A stretch of 64,000 nt of DNA, from positions 15,427,136 to 15,491,135 of the forward strand of contig JBCFYV010011135.1 in NCBI GenBank assembly GCA_039000515.1, given 5' to 3'. Made by a program: the position numbers and the translations under genes. The notes beneath the pieces were generated by a model that was not told where the DNA came from, did no database searches, and was given only the letters and a program-made list of their open reading frames with translations. Each line of letters begins with the position of its first letter. The first letter of the stretch is position 1. The DNA is from Timema cristinae. Taxonomy: Eukaryota > Arthropoda > Insecta > Phasmatodea > Timematidae. Positions 54,600 through 64,000 of the stretch are shown here, piece by piece.

Positions 54600-54900
54600 A
54601 GTTATTTCAAATCTCCTCACAGCGGCCGACGATGCTGTCTGCTAGCTTCTGGCTGTACAGCGCATGCGTTGACAAATGAGCATGCGCACTGATTTTAGAT
54701 GGTTGGCTCTGAGATCCGATTGGTTCTCCTCTACTGAACATATCGAGCAAAGCGGACAAAGTAGAGAATAGTTGAACTTCAACAGAACAGCTCACGCCGA
54801 TTAAGAGGAAATCTTGTGATTGGCTTAGAGCTCTTCCCGTGGCCACGTTTCTGTTTTGCTCTAGTTTTTTTTTTTGGCTAACGTGTGAATCCACAGTAAT
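54600..54900. promoter_or_regulatory. Candidate promoter-like region
   Basis: Two inverted CCAAT boxes (CCGATTGGTT at 54716, GTGATTGGCTT at 54818) and two NRF-1-like sites (AGCGCATGCGTT at 54659, GAGCATGCGCACT at 54678) lie within 170 bp of GC-neutral sequence. A 100-codon minus-strand frame covers it without a recognisable domain. The motif cluster is suggestive. No transcript can be seen. Confidence 0.25.
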
Positions 54901-54989
54901 AGTGTTCACCTATAAGTAATAATTGAAATTAGCTTTAATTACAATCGTGTATTGTACAATTGGCAGCATAACTGCTCTCTTTCCCGAGT

Positions 54990-55160
54990 CACATGTGGCT
55001 GTGATATCAAAGATAGCTCATGGTAGCCGATGTTTTCCACACGTCCATTACAGACTCTGCCTTGAAATATGAATGAAGAATTACTCTGAGCAAGATAAGA
55101 ATCTTGGGTAGCCTAGTAGTACAGCATTGGCGCACTAAGCCAAAGGTACCTTTTTCCAAC
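54990..55160 (+). mobile_element. FB-C half element, right arm only
   Basis: AAAGATAGCTCATGGTAGCC, CACACGTCCATTACAGACTC, TTGAAATATGAATGAAGAAT, then a decayed tRNA-like unit (GGGTAGCCTAGTAGTACAGC, CATTGGCGCACTAAGCCAAA) that stops before the B box. Confidence 0.65.
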
Positions 55161-55780
55161 CGATTAAAATTAATATAGGTAAATAGCTACAAAATGTAAA
55201 AAAAAGTCCAATAAACTTACTAAGAATTAAGTTTACTAACATAATATTTGGTCTCTATAATATGTACTTATTTTTAAGACTTCATTCTTCTATTTCAACG
55301 TCATACTAAGCCAGCTAAGTAACTCTCTGGCCTTAAGGTCCTCGAATATTCATAGATACCCGAACGTAAGCTCGCCATTCAACCTTGTCCTGAAAACTCT
55401 CCATCCAACCCCCTAACCCTGAAACCTAACCTCCTTTTTCGCATTATCCTTCCATTCTGGATAAGGAGCGAACATGTTAGGCGAACCTTTGACATGTTCC
55501 TGACCACACAGAACGTATTAGCCTCAAACACCTGTAACCTACCAAGTTACACGGTATTACATCTAACAGGCCATCGACCTTACAAACCTCTTCTCCACGA
55601 CCGAGATATTTATTTATCCTTTCTTTCTGTTTTGAGGCCTATATTGTAACTCAGGACCATGTTACATTGTTTCTTCTACCTCCGCTAATTACTAGTTTAT
55701 CCAATTTACAATCATATTACTTAATTTGTTGTTGATTATAGCTCCTAAGCTAAGTGTCCCTATTTTATCCTACTAGGTGG
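55161..55780. other. Unique sequence, C-rich on the plus strand
   Basis: CCAACCCCCTAACCCTGAAA and neighbouring sequence has low CpG and no motif I recognise. No gene is supported. Confidence 0.4.
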
Positions 55781-56330
55781 TCTGCCCCGGGTATTTTACG
55801 CCCCCGGTACCCTGCCCCAATGGATGTCCCACCGCTTTCCGAATCTAATAGTCCCCGGATCGGTACGAACCCCAGTGGGGCGAGGATCCCCCTATCCACC
55901 ACCTAAGAGGGGGGCGAGGGTACCAAAAATTTGTTCCCCTACTCCAGCTAAGTCCACTACCTTGGACCTAAAACTAAACATGATACAACATAAGAAAATA
56001 TAAAATAAAACTAACTTAACCTAATACATTTCTTACAACTCGGTGGCCGTAAAGCATCTTAATATTCTTCCTTGTCTCTTCATCTACTGATAACAATCGA
56101 TGAAGAAACCTTGACGGACCGGAAGCTACACCGCCCCAGTTCAGCACCTCATTTGTTGCCAAGTGGGGTAGACTGACGGGGACGAGAAATTACTACTTGC
56201 GAAGAGGAGGTACAGCTGATCACGATGTCTGAGAATGTCACGCAATACCTGAAGAGCTAGCAACCAGCCATACTTCAGGGACACCGCAAACTACTGACAT
56301 CCTACGTGACGGTGCGTCTTACGGTAGCTC
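55781..56330. other. GC-rich block, possible retroelement 5' region
   Basis: It is rich in CCCCGG and CGGTAC strings. ATG at 55820 (context CCAATGG) opens a 28-codon frame (MDVPPLSESN onward, containing GARIPL) that stops at 55904. The style recalls starts of LINE ORF1 proteins, but this is an impression, not a match I can prove. Confidence 0.25.
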
Positions 56331-56574
56331 CTCGACGAGGTCGCACCAATAATCTGTCTCAAGGAACGTGACGATTACATTGACAAAATTAAAGAAAAAA
56401 GAATGAGAAAAAGAAGAAGAAAGAGACGCTAGAGCAGACGAGGACAACAACACAGACGAAGACAATGATTTAGAGGACAGACGACACGTAGACAGTAAAG
56501 AACAGTGGGAAGATTGGCGAAACATACGACCTAAGGGACATAGCATAGTAACTATGGGATACAGGAATAATAAA

Positions 56575-57051
56575 AGTGTTAACGCCCCGACACAGGCTCC
56601 ATATCCGTAGGTCCGTGGCCCGTAAGAAATCGATGTCACAATATCAGATTGCTCTGGATACAAAGAGTCCTTATCCGTAAGTCTTTACTCCGTAGAAGTT
56701 GATTAACTATAACTTTCTAAGGACTAGTTTATGCGGACTACCAATCACAGTTGAGTAAATATGGGCATGCACGTTGGAATCCATCTTAAAGACCAAAATA
56801 AATTGTTTATAATTATATTTTATTTTGTGATCGGTTATATTCTTGTTAAGGATACAAAACCCATACAAATATAAAGGAAGCACGAAAATTATATTTCTTT
56901 GTTTACATTCAGAATACTAGTACCTACCTCTGTTTAGCATTTTCCGGCTAATTTATTTTTAAGTTTGATAGTTAAAACCTTACTATAAATTTATTTATCG
57001 TGATTGTACTACATTTAAAGTATATCCTGGAAGTTTCCTTAAAATTTATAT

Positions 57052-57100
<49 letters not shown>

Positions 57101-57325
57101 AATTTCTATTGATCAACTGACTAATTGGAGCTCGCTCCTTGCTGTAGACGATTTTCTTTCAAAGTTTTCGATTGGAATGAAGTCTCTGACCATCTCATTG
57201 GTTGGGACGGTCACGTGATTATGGATATTGACTGTATAATCGCGAATATAATTTCTTGAAGACCCGTACCACGGAGTACGGACTACGGATCTACGGACAC
57301 GGAGTCTATGTCGGGGCCTTTACTC
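56575..57325. mobile_element. Putative DNA transposon with long GC-rich terminal repeats
   Basis: The left end is AACGCCCCGACACAGGCTCC, then ATATCCGTAGGTCCGTGG. The right end in reverse is AAGGCCCCGACATAGACTCC, then GTGTCCGTAGATCCGTAG. A short CCGTAG/TCCG motif repeats inside both ends. The interior is AT-rich with a TA microsatellite at 57048-57111 and no coding capacity, so it would be non-autonomous. Confidence 0.6.
57048..57111. repeat. (TA)n microsatellite
   Basis: About 27 TA units with two ATTATA interruptions. Confidence 0.95.
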
Positions 57326-57457
57326 GACTGCCAAGCAGCCTCCCAGATCGCCCAATAGCAATAACACCAATGAAATCAAAACATCCCGTAGGTCTACAAG
57401 CAAAACGTGTGGCATCGAACGTATAGATGCAGTAAACTGAATTAATATTTTTTTTTA

Positions 57458-57555
57458 TTACCACGTCTTACTACACGTTCGGTTTATACGTTTATGAACT
57501 AATCGCGTTAGGGGTCTTAGAGGAAGTGTGTACCTGCATTTGCTAGTATAAGGAT
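57458..57555 (-). mobile_element. SINE-B 3' fragment
   Basis: TACCACGTCTTACTACACGT, TTCGGTTTATACG and AGAGGAAGTGTGTACCTGCA match the tail and body in reverse. It lies head-to-head with the next copy. Confidence 0.7.
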
Positions 57556-57584
57556 CCTCACTACTATATAGTGATTAATTAAAC

Positions 57585-57838
57585 CGCTTTGGTGGCTGCG
57601 TAGTCTAACGCGCTCCTCTCGTTTTAGACTGGACTGTCAAAGACAAGAAGACCTGGGTTTGATTCCGGTCGAGTGTACCGAGGGTGGTTTTTCCCTAAAT
57701 GATTTTCCACTCTGCTTTTACACAAATACAGGTGACTTCCTCTGAATTAAAACTTCCTCATTCCTAACACATTAGAGTAATTAATACGTAGGCGTGGAAC
57801 CCGAGTGGGTGGTAAGATGTGGTGCTTAATAATAAAAA
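57585..57838 (+). mobile_element. SINE-B, full length
   Basis: ACCGCTTTGGTGGCTGCGTA, B box GGGTTTGATTCC, GTGTACCGAGGGTGGTTTTT and a tail with CCCGAGTGGGTGGTAAGATG. Confidence 0.88.
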
Positions 57839-58199
57839 AATACTAAATTAAATAGAAAACCAAGTATAGAGGAAAATAAATTAGAAGTAGAAAAATAGGA
57901 CTAGACTCAAAGTATTACGATGTCTAATTAATGCACACGAACGATATGAACAAAATAAAAATAAAAAACCTCCCATCGACGTCTAGGACTAACAAGGGTT
58001 ATTGTATCATAAGGTTTCCCAACTATATATCTGGTTTGTTAGCATTTTATATATTATTAGCCTATGTACAACACCTAGTTGCCGGGGACGCTTTATCTTT
58101 ATTTATATATTTATCTTTTATAACGTTTCTTATTTGTTTTTCGGTCATGAGCATTACGTGATTGATACTGCACGCAGAGGTATGAAAATATGTTGCTTC
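57839..58199. other. No recognised element
   Basis: Two overlapping hydrophobic frames of 70-76 codons have no recognisable motif and sit in AT-rich DNA. Confidence 0.45.
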
Positions 58200-58335
58200 C
58201 AAGCCGGTTTTTAATTAAAATAATTTATGCTAATCCAAATTTTAAAATTCCAGCTTTGAGGTGCATATGTTCGTGCACAAGATCAATTAATTTTAAAATT
58301 TCAGATCTCTGCGAGCAGTAGATAATGCTTAATGC
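58200..58335 (+). repeat. Dispersed repeat G, partial copy
   Basis: CCAGCTTTGAGGTGCATATG, then AAAATTTCAGATCTCTGCGA, matches the centre of repeat G copy 1. It faces the inverted copy that follows. Confidence 0.5.
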
Positions 58336-58439
58336 AAGTGACAGACAAACTCATTTTATTAAAATAGATTTTTCTTATAAGTTTCATTATTCCAAACAAT
58401 TAATTATGCCTACTAATTTTTTATTAATCTATAATATCT

Positions 58440-58760
58440 ATAATAATAAAAGGAAGCGTTTTTCTTTGTGTTTGTGTGCAATGCCCGGCCAAATCTACGA
58501 CACGCAGAGATCTGAAATTTTTAACATAGGTGGATGGTGCACCTCGAAGCCGGATTTTTAGATTTTTAATTAGCTTTTTAATTAGGTTATTTTTAACAAA
58601 CTTTTGAGGAAAATATTTTTAATCTGGTTTAGAACTACGTTTCAGAGATAACGTTTCCATTTAAAATCGGGCACCAGGTGGGGGGAGGGTAGAGGGTTTA
58701 TATAATTCTTATACCACAGTGGGTCACGAGCAAAGCCGTGTGAGATTGCTAATTTACTAT
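58440..58760 (-). repeat. Dispersed repeat G, copy 2
   Basis: AATAATAAAAGGAAGCG, then GTGTGCAATGCCCGGCC, ACGCAGAGATCTGAAA, CACCTCGAAGCCGGATTTTT and ATACCACAGTGGGTCACGAG form the reverse complement of 46116-46437 block by block. Confidence 0.6.
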
Positions 58761-58769
58761 ACGCAGCAA

Positions 58770-59298
58770 GATCTGTCAAAAAAAATTTAGAATGGCACGT
58801 TGACAATAAAACGGCCCATCAGGTTTTTATTGAAACGTTTATTAGACCGTTAGAAATAACTTCATTTAATAGGGTACTTAACTAGTGATTTGAAAACTAG
58901 TGGGGTGGGGGTAGGGGAAATGTTACATTAACTAAATGCCAAAAGCCATCAGTTTGAAAGAGTAGATCTGTACGAGGCTGGATGTAGGCTTTTTTTTTAC
59001 TCAATCACATTCAAATGATTAATCCACCCATTCAACGCCGTTGTTTCATTTTCATAACTCCGTTCATTGTGGTTGGATTGCAAATGATTAAATTAATGAT
59101 GTTTTCAACAGCAAGTATGGGGCCTCATCATGGAGTGGGAAATGTGTTATATCTATAGGGTGTTCCATAGGGATGTGCAAAGCTTCGAAATGTGCAAATG
59201 GAAGGTCAAATCTCGACACCTACAATAACCTTCGCATCTTCGAAACAGTTCTAGAAAAAAAAAAAAAAAAAGTATGAACATATTTAAAATATTTCACT
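58770..59298. other. Mostly unique sequence
   Basis: At 59153, TCTATAGGGTGTTCCATAGG resembles a Tc1/mariner-type terminus (compare TACAGAGTGATTC at 62991), followed by two TTCGAA-containing segments. No opposite end is found. Confidence 0.35.
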
Positions 59299-59310
59299 TA
59301 ATATGATGTA

Positions 59311-59465
59311 ATGTGGGGAATGCCAGGACTCCACCGTGGTTCGGATTCCACGTTAAACTGTAGGTCCTCCATTTCATCTCACAATCACCCTACCATTACA
59401 CATTAGCGTAAGTGCGTATAACCCGAATGGGTAGTAAGACGCGGTGCTAATAATAATAGTAATAA
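59311..59465 (+). mobile_element. SINE-A, 5'-truncated, with TSD
   Basis: It starts ATGTGGGGAATGCCAGG and ends CGCGGTGC plus TAA units. The perfect 12-bp flank TAATATGATGTA lies at 59299-59310 and 59466-59477. The truncation point is within a few bases of the copy at 1239. Confidence 0.92.
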
Positions 59466-59534
59466 TAATATGATGTATCTCAACGGTTTTTATTTCTTAA
59501 AACATTTATTAAACAGTGTGTTAACATTAATAAG

Positions 59535-59738
59535 CACCCACTTCCGTAGCCTAGACGTCTAAGGCGTCACTCTTACAATAGACTAAACTACCGATGATGT
59601 GGAGACCGGGGTTTGAATCCTAGTTGGATGTATTAAGCGTGTTTTTCCCTGAATGGTCTTCTAATATTTCTCTGCATTAGTGCAATTAGTACGAAGGTGT
59701 ATAACTCAAAAGGGTATCAATAAGCTGTGCTAAAAAAA
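59535..59738 (+). mobile_element. SINE-B, diverged
   Basis: CACTTCCGTAGCCTAGACGT, B box GGGTTTGAATCC, GTGTTTTTCCCTGAATGG. An internal deletion removes the TTCCTCT segment. The tail is decayed (AAAAGGGTATCAATAAGCTG). Confidence 0.78.
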
Positions 59739-59882
59739 ACAACTAAAAAGTGACTAAATTATATCCATAACATAGATATAATATGTAAGTTTATACAATT
59801 ACGTCAGCATAAAATATTATAGTGTGATTTGTTTTTTTCTTTACACTTTTCTCTTTACCTAGATTTAATTAAATGGGTAATT

Positions 59883-60342
59883 AGCCTCATGGTGTAGTGG
59901 TCAGTACACCTGGCTATGAACTTTGGGGTCCCAGGTTTTGTTCCCAGCTAGTAAGTTGGACATTTTTCTCGAAAGGGGAATCACCCCAACGACCACCAGG
60001 GTTAGGTTTAATCGTTTCCACTGGTTCCACACCCTCATACTCACTATCACCCTCATACTCACTATCACCCTCATACTCACTATCACCCTCATACTCACTA
60101 TCACCCTCATACTCACTATCACCCTCATACTCACTATCACCCTCATACTCACTATCACCCTCATACTCACTATCACCCTCATACTCACTATCACCATCAC
60201 CTCATCTCATCAGGGCATGGAAAGAGCCTCCACGGAGATGATTTACCATCAGTACATTCGGGCAATCCCCTGGGCAACTGTACATAAATACTGACTAATC
60301 TTTCCGTAAACTGGGCTACGATTAATGTAGCCCAGACACGTA
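59883..60342 (+). mobile_element. SINE-D with internal minisatellite expansion
   Basis: The head AGCCTCATGGTGTAGTGGTC (59884) resembles tRNA-Gln. The B box is GGTTTTGTTCCC. CGAAAGGGGAATCACCCCAA follows, then nine CCTCATACTCACTATCAC units (60034-60195), GGAAAGAGCCTCCACGGAGA, TTTCCGTAAACTGGGCTACG and an ATT tail. Without the expansion it matches the copy at 27668. Confidence 0.9.
60034..60195. repeat. 18-bp minisatellite, 9 copies
   Basis: Nine essentially identical units. An 18-bp period keeps frame, so long repetitive ORFs (YSLSPS and its shadows) appear on both strands but are not genes. Confidence 0.97.
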
Positions 60343-60345
60343 ATA

Positions 60346-60387
<42 letters not shown>

Positions 60388-60388
60388 C

Positions 60389-60445
<57 letters not shown>

Positions 60446-60541
60446 TTATTATTATTATCATTATCATCATCATTATCATCATCATCATCATCATTATTAT
60501 TATTATTATTATTAATATTATTATCATTATTATCATTATTA

Positions 60542-60579
<38 letters not shown>

Positions 60580-60593
60580 CATTATTATTATTA

Positions 60594-60627
<34 letters not shown>

Positions 60628-60640
60628 CATTATTATTTAA
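60343..60640. repeat. Long (ATT/ATC)n microsatellite
   Basis: About 300 bp of ATT with ATC interspersions in blocks. It begins as the tail of the SINE-D copy and appears to have expanded from it. Confidence 0.95.
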
Positions 60641-61184
60641 ATGAATGATTTAAGAGCTAAAATTAATGTCGCATTATAGCAACAAAAACCTTATCTTCAG
60701 CTTAGGCTTTACTTCGAATGTTCCAAGCTTTGTTATTTAACTCCATTTCGCATTTAAAAAGTGACCTTAAGCCCCAACTGTTCCAAATACCACTTACCAA
60801 ATACATGTGGAGTTTTCAGCTCACTGTAATCTTCTTCGTATACAATGCAAAGCTCAAGTCTTTATTTATTATTATTTATGCAGGGATGTTCCTAATTTCT
60901 CTATCTATTTCACAAAATAAGATGAATTTAATGAAAATTTCCAAATTACATAATTATTAAAAAATACTCCATGTTGTGAGCATGCAAGTGAGCTACACCG
61001 ACCGAGCGGCTGCCGACGTTAGCGATGATAATACCAACATTTGCGGATATAGGGTGTCATGTTGTCAGCACAACAAGCCCTGCGGTCGTTAATCTCATTT
61101 TCTAGACTGGATCTGCTACTTGTTTATTCAAGTAGATCCTCATTTATCCTCGCAAGGATGAGTCTGACCCGTTCCAGATATACT
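60641..61184. other. No recognised element
   Basis: Unique sequence. An 80-codon hydrophobic frame at 60718 has no motif. Confidence 0.45.
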
Positions 61185-61275
61185 ACTTTACGGATATATT
61201 TGGAAGTGTTGGGGATGGAAGCCGGGACCTCTGAATCTGTAGCCAGGAATTACGACCATTAGACCAAAGAGGTGG
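61185..61275 (-). other. tRNA-like SINE head, reverse orientation
   Basis: Read on the minus strand it contains CCTCTTTGGTCTAATGGTCG (A box) and AGGTCCCGGCTTCCATCCCC (B-box region). The downstream body is not shared with other copies here. Confidence 0.5.
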
Positions 61276-61369
61276 TCTATACGCATAGCCTACTTTATTC
61301 AAAATATAGATATTTATTATTCACACTATGCTACAACTTTCTATGATTAATTATCTATGGGCATCTCCA

Positions 61370-61770
61370 TATTTAAGATGGGGTTGCAGGGGACGGGAGT
61401 TAAGGGCAGTATTTTTGCAACTTTTTATAGCAAAACTTTTTTTTTTTACTAAAATAAATTAAATATATCATTACATACCAAGAGCTTAATTTTCTTCACA
61501 TGGTCATATCAACAGTTGTTAAATATCTGTCATGAGCATTACGGCATTAGATGAGAAACTTTTTTAAATGAAGAGGAAAAATTGTCATTAAATTCCAGGA
61601 CATCCTTTACAGATATTCAACAACTGTTGATATCACAAGGTGAAGAAAGTTAAATTTTTACGTTTCTACAAGAGAATTATTTAATTTATTTGGACCAAAA
61701 AAGGTTTTGATATAAAAACTTCAGAAATATTGGCCTTAACTTGTGCTCCCTCAATTATCACCCTAACACC
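61370..61770. mobile_element. FB-T foldback element, copy 6 (best preserved)
   Basis: Left arm: AAGGGCAGTATTTTTGCAAC, TTTTTATAGCAAAAC, TTAATTTTCTTCACATGG, CATATCAACAGTTGTTAAAT, ATCTGTCATGAGC. Right arm, reversed: AAGGCCAATATTTCTGAAG, TTTTTATATCAAAAC, TTAACTTTCTTCACCTTG, GATATCAACAGTTGTTGAAT, ATCTGTAAAGG. The centre is ACGGCATTAGATGAGAAACT. The full length is about 400 bp and the element is non-coding. Confidence 0.85.
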
Positions 61771-61811
61771 ATATTCTTTCTTTGCTTGGGGCTTTTTTTA
61801 AATTTATTTTT

Positions 61812-62034
61812 CTAGCACCACGTCTTACTACCCATTACGCTAATTAGGATAATGGGTTGTGGATGAGGAAGTTTGAATTTAGAGTAAATGTATCCGCATT
61901 TGCGCGGATATCTAGTGGGGAAACTATATAGAGAAATACACTCTCATATCCGACCAGAATTGAACCACGATTTTCCTGTTATTGGTGGTCTAGTACAAGA
62001 GTAGCACCTTAGACCATGTGGCCACTGAGGTTGA
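61812..62034 (-). mobile_element. SINE-B with a tail deletion
   Basis: TCTAGCACCACGTCTTACTA, then a deletion of the hairpin, GTATCCGCATTTGCGCGGAT, AGAATTGAACCACG (decayed B box) and head ACCATGTGGCCACTGAGGTT. Confidence 0.82.
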
Positions 62035-62176
62035 TCTGGGGCTTTATTAAGTCAATTGTTACAGAAGAACTAAGGATATTCCAGAGCTTATAAATCGTAT
62101 TAGGAAGGCAATTTCAAAAATAGATACTGAAATACTTGTAAATGTGTTTCGCAATTCAGATGACCGGTTTGAGGTA

Positions 62177-62411
62177 CAGTAGCCCCATGGCTTCTTTGGT
62201 GCTGACTGACAGTTCACAGCTCACTTCTGACAGTCATCATTCAGGTATATACCTAAATTTTGACTGTCAGAAGTGACAGCTGCTAAACACATGTTTTTGC
62301 AGATCATGTGGTTAGGCGTAGGGATATATAATTTGGTCTGGTAACTTTTCAAAGCCGTCAGCTGTCAGCTGTGAGTTGTCACTCAGCACCAAAGAAGCCA
62401 TGGGGCTACTA
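62177..62411. mobile_element. TA-flanked MITE with long terminal repeats
   Basis: The left end CAGTAGCCCCATGGCTTCTT, continuing TGGTGCTGACTGACAG, is inverted at the right end (TAGTAGCCCCATGGCTTCTT when reversed). TA lies outside both ends. A second inner inverted pair sits inside (CACTTCTGACAGTC with GACTGTCAGAAGTG). Length and TA target suggest a Tc1/mariner-related non-autonomous element. Confidence 0.85.
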
Positions 62412-62990
62412 TATGTAGATATATCGATGGTACACCGGTAGTATGTGATATATAAATGGTTGAGCTATGCACTGTAAGATGACCAATTTACCTTTCATTA
62501 TTCCTCTATAGTATAAGATAGGCTCATATTATAATCCTTCAAGAAGACTTCTACTTTCAGGTTAGATGGAGGGTAGGTTTGTAATGATTTTTTTACGGTT
62601 TATTTCTGTATTATTATTTTACAAATATATGTGTAAGATTGTTGTTCAAACAATCATTATTAAATCCGTCCTATTTCAACAAATATATATTTACTTAAAG
62701 GGAAGGGCATTCTGTATTTTTCAATTCGAAGTATACATTTCATTCGTTTAGCCTTTTATACTTTATATAATCGTCTTATAAATTTACATTTAAAAAAACA
62801 CTACACTTATCTTATATCTGTCAAAATTGATATAATTTCGCATAAAAGGTTTTTGACGTATGAATAAATTAAAATATATTATATAGCCTCAATAAGCTTT
62901 CTAGAGTAGAAAATTAAATAATTGAAACTTTTTTGTTGTTTTATTACAATTACTGTGCTCTTTTTGAAGTTTATAGCCTAATGTAGACTA
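62412..62990. other. No recognised element
   Basis: AT-rich unique sequence. Confidence 0.5.
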
Positions 62991-64000
62991 TACAGAGTGA
63001 TTCATAATTGTATACAATAAAGTGTTGCAGTGGAACCTACACTGATAAAGAAACTAAAAGTCCTCTAACAACATATTGCCAGGACGGCTTCTTTATCGAG
63101 AGACTGACAGGGCAGGTCAAAGAGGGTTTTTATTGACCGGGGTAGTGGAACATTGCACGTTCTTAAAAGATGTTAGAATTGTCCACAATTGCATTCACAA
63201 CACGGTTCAGCCCTCCTGTGTCATGACTGTCATATTAGTTGGAAGATATGCGGCATATCCCGTATCGTATTCCCAGCAACCACAATCACAGGGGCTCTCT
63301 CTCTCATGCTGTGCTGTTGGGAGTACGCAATTAACTTCCTGTGGCTCTACAAACAAATGTTGCAAGACGTGAGTTCGTGAGATCACACTCAGCCATGAAA
63401 CAGGCCCGTTGCGTCCAATCCATAGTCTGGGATAGAATTCATCCAAATGGCGTCTCACTGCACGGTCGTAATGTGCAGAGGCTCCAGCCTGAAGTAGTTA
63501 CATGTTCAGCCGCGTTACTAGTGAAATGTCCTCCAGTAGTTGAGGGAGAATGGTCTGCAGAAAGTGTAGGTAGTTTTCACCTCGTAGTCGTGCAGACATT
63601 TAATATGGTACAAATAGAAAATCACTCACAAATCCCGCCCAAACGTCTACGGAGAATTGATATTTCGAATGGACCTCCAGGATGACCTTTTGAATTTGTG
63701 TCGACCCAAATGTGCTGGTTGAAATGATTGATAAAGCCATTTATGGTAAATATCACTTCATCCATTGCTGAAGATGTGTGGATCTTTGGCGTGGTGGCCC
63801 GCAGCAGACACTCGCAGAATGTCCTACGGCGTCTGAAATATAGAGCTGGTTTCAGCTCCTGGACAGACCGCAAATGGAAGGAGTACAGTCGTTTTCCATG
63901 TACTGTTCTTCACACGGACGTCTGTGACAGGTGATGACGCGTGGCTGATCACCGCGTATTTGAATCCGGTGAGCGTTCCACAGAATGAAGAACGTCTTCT
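62991..64000 (-). pseudogene. Broken Tc1/mariner-like DDE transposase, cut by window edge
   Basis: On the minus strand, from the right edge leftward, the translation follows an IS630/Tc1/mariner-type transposase seen in many insect genomes. It shows a helix-turn-helix stretch with two in-frame stops (LSQTSV, stop, RTVHGKRLYSFHLRSVQELKP). Next come AMDEV at about 63762, holding the first catalytic Asp, then FINHFNQHIWVD. After a frame change come [20 protein letters not shown] and AGASAHYDRAVRRHLDEFYP, then WIGRNGPVSW. The second Asp (usual DGAPAHY) is replaced in AGASAHY, and the third (usual SPDLTPLDF) is lost. The left limit TACAGAGTGATTC at 62991 may be the transposon end. It is inactive. 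The 5' end lies beyond the window. Confidence 0.85.

Noticed and set aside
56319..56663. 114-codon Ser/Leu-rich minus-strand frame as a membrane protein gene
   Set aside because: The serine run is the complement of an AAGAAGA/GACGA low-complexity tract, and the frame crosses the terminal repeat of a DNA element.
57931..58214. Two overlapping hydrophobic frames as small membrane proteins
   Set aside because: AT-rich composition produces Ile/Phe/Tyr-rich frames by chance. The two overlap in different frames and neither has support.
59897..60294. Repetitive frames with YSLSPS or similar repeats
   Set aside because: They result from the 18-bp unit inside a SINE. All frames are open because the unit length is divisible by three and has no stop.
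60322..60630. Poly-Ile/Asn/Asp frame
   Set aside because: Translation of the ATT/ATC microsatellite.
1..64000. Endogenous virus or bacterial contamination
   Set aside because: No capsid, polymerase or integrase frames of viral type, no bacterial gene packing or ribosome-binding sites, and SINEs with TSDs occur from end to end.

Overview
The window reads as intergenic or intronic DNA from a eukaryote, most likely an arthropod. It is AT-rich and has no operon-like gene packing, and I find no host protein-coding gene I can support. Pointers to an arthropod are: tRNA-derived SINEs with (TAA)n tails and clean target-site duplications (TSDs); a short (TTAGG)4 tract, the arthropod telomere unit; and relics of an endonuclease/reverse-transcriptase LINE, a pogo/Tigger element and a DDE transposase of a type I associate with insect genomes. 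The species cannot be named from sequence alone. Family names used here (SINE-A, -B, -D, -E, FB-C, FB-T, F, G) are my own working labels, built by comparing copies inside the window. Layout: 0-8.9 kb holds scattered SINEs. 8.9-10.4 kb is a 58-bp tandem array. 11.6-13.4 kb holds foldback elements with tRNA-like arms. 13.8-16.5 kb is an inverted-repeat element whose right end has grown into about 57 copies of a 41-bp unit. 18-33 kb is a mosaic of SINEs, small inverted-repeat DNA elements, a Tigger derivative and a 174-bp duplication. 34.0-35.6 kb is a 50-bp array and 41.1-45.0 kb a 25-bp array of about 155 copies. 46.4-47.3 kb is a dead LINE split by a SINE. 48-57 kb has more foldback elements, GC-richer unique blocks and CA/GA simple repeats. 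57-62 kb has SINEs, a SINE with an internal 18-bp expansion and a long ATT tract. 63-64 kb is a broken transposase gene running off the right edge. Interactions: SINE-A and SINE-B have different tRNA-like heads but share the same 3' tail, which suggests one LINE partner serves both. FB-C is the least ordinary structure. It is a palindromic element in which each arm is a 71-nt tRNA-like cloverleaf, arranged head to head, with two near-complete copies, one with a shortened left arm and two fragments. The four main tandem arrays together fill about 9 kb.
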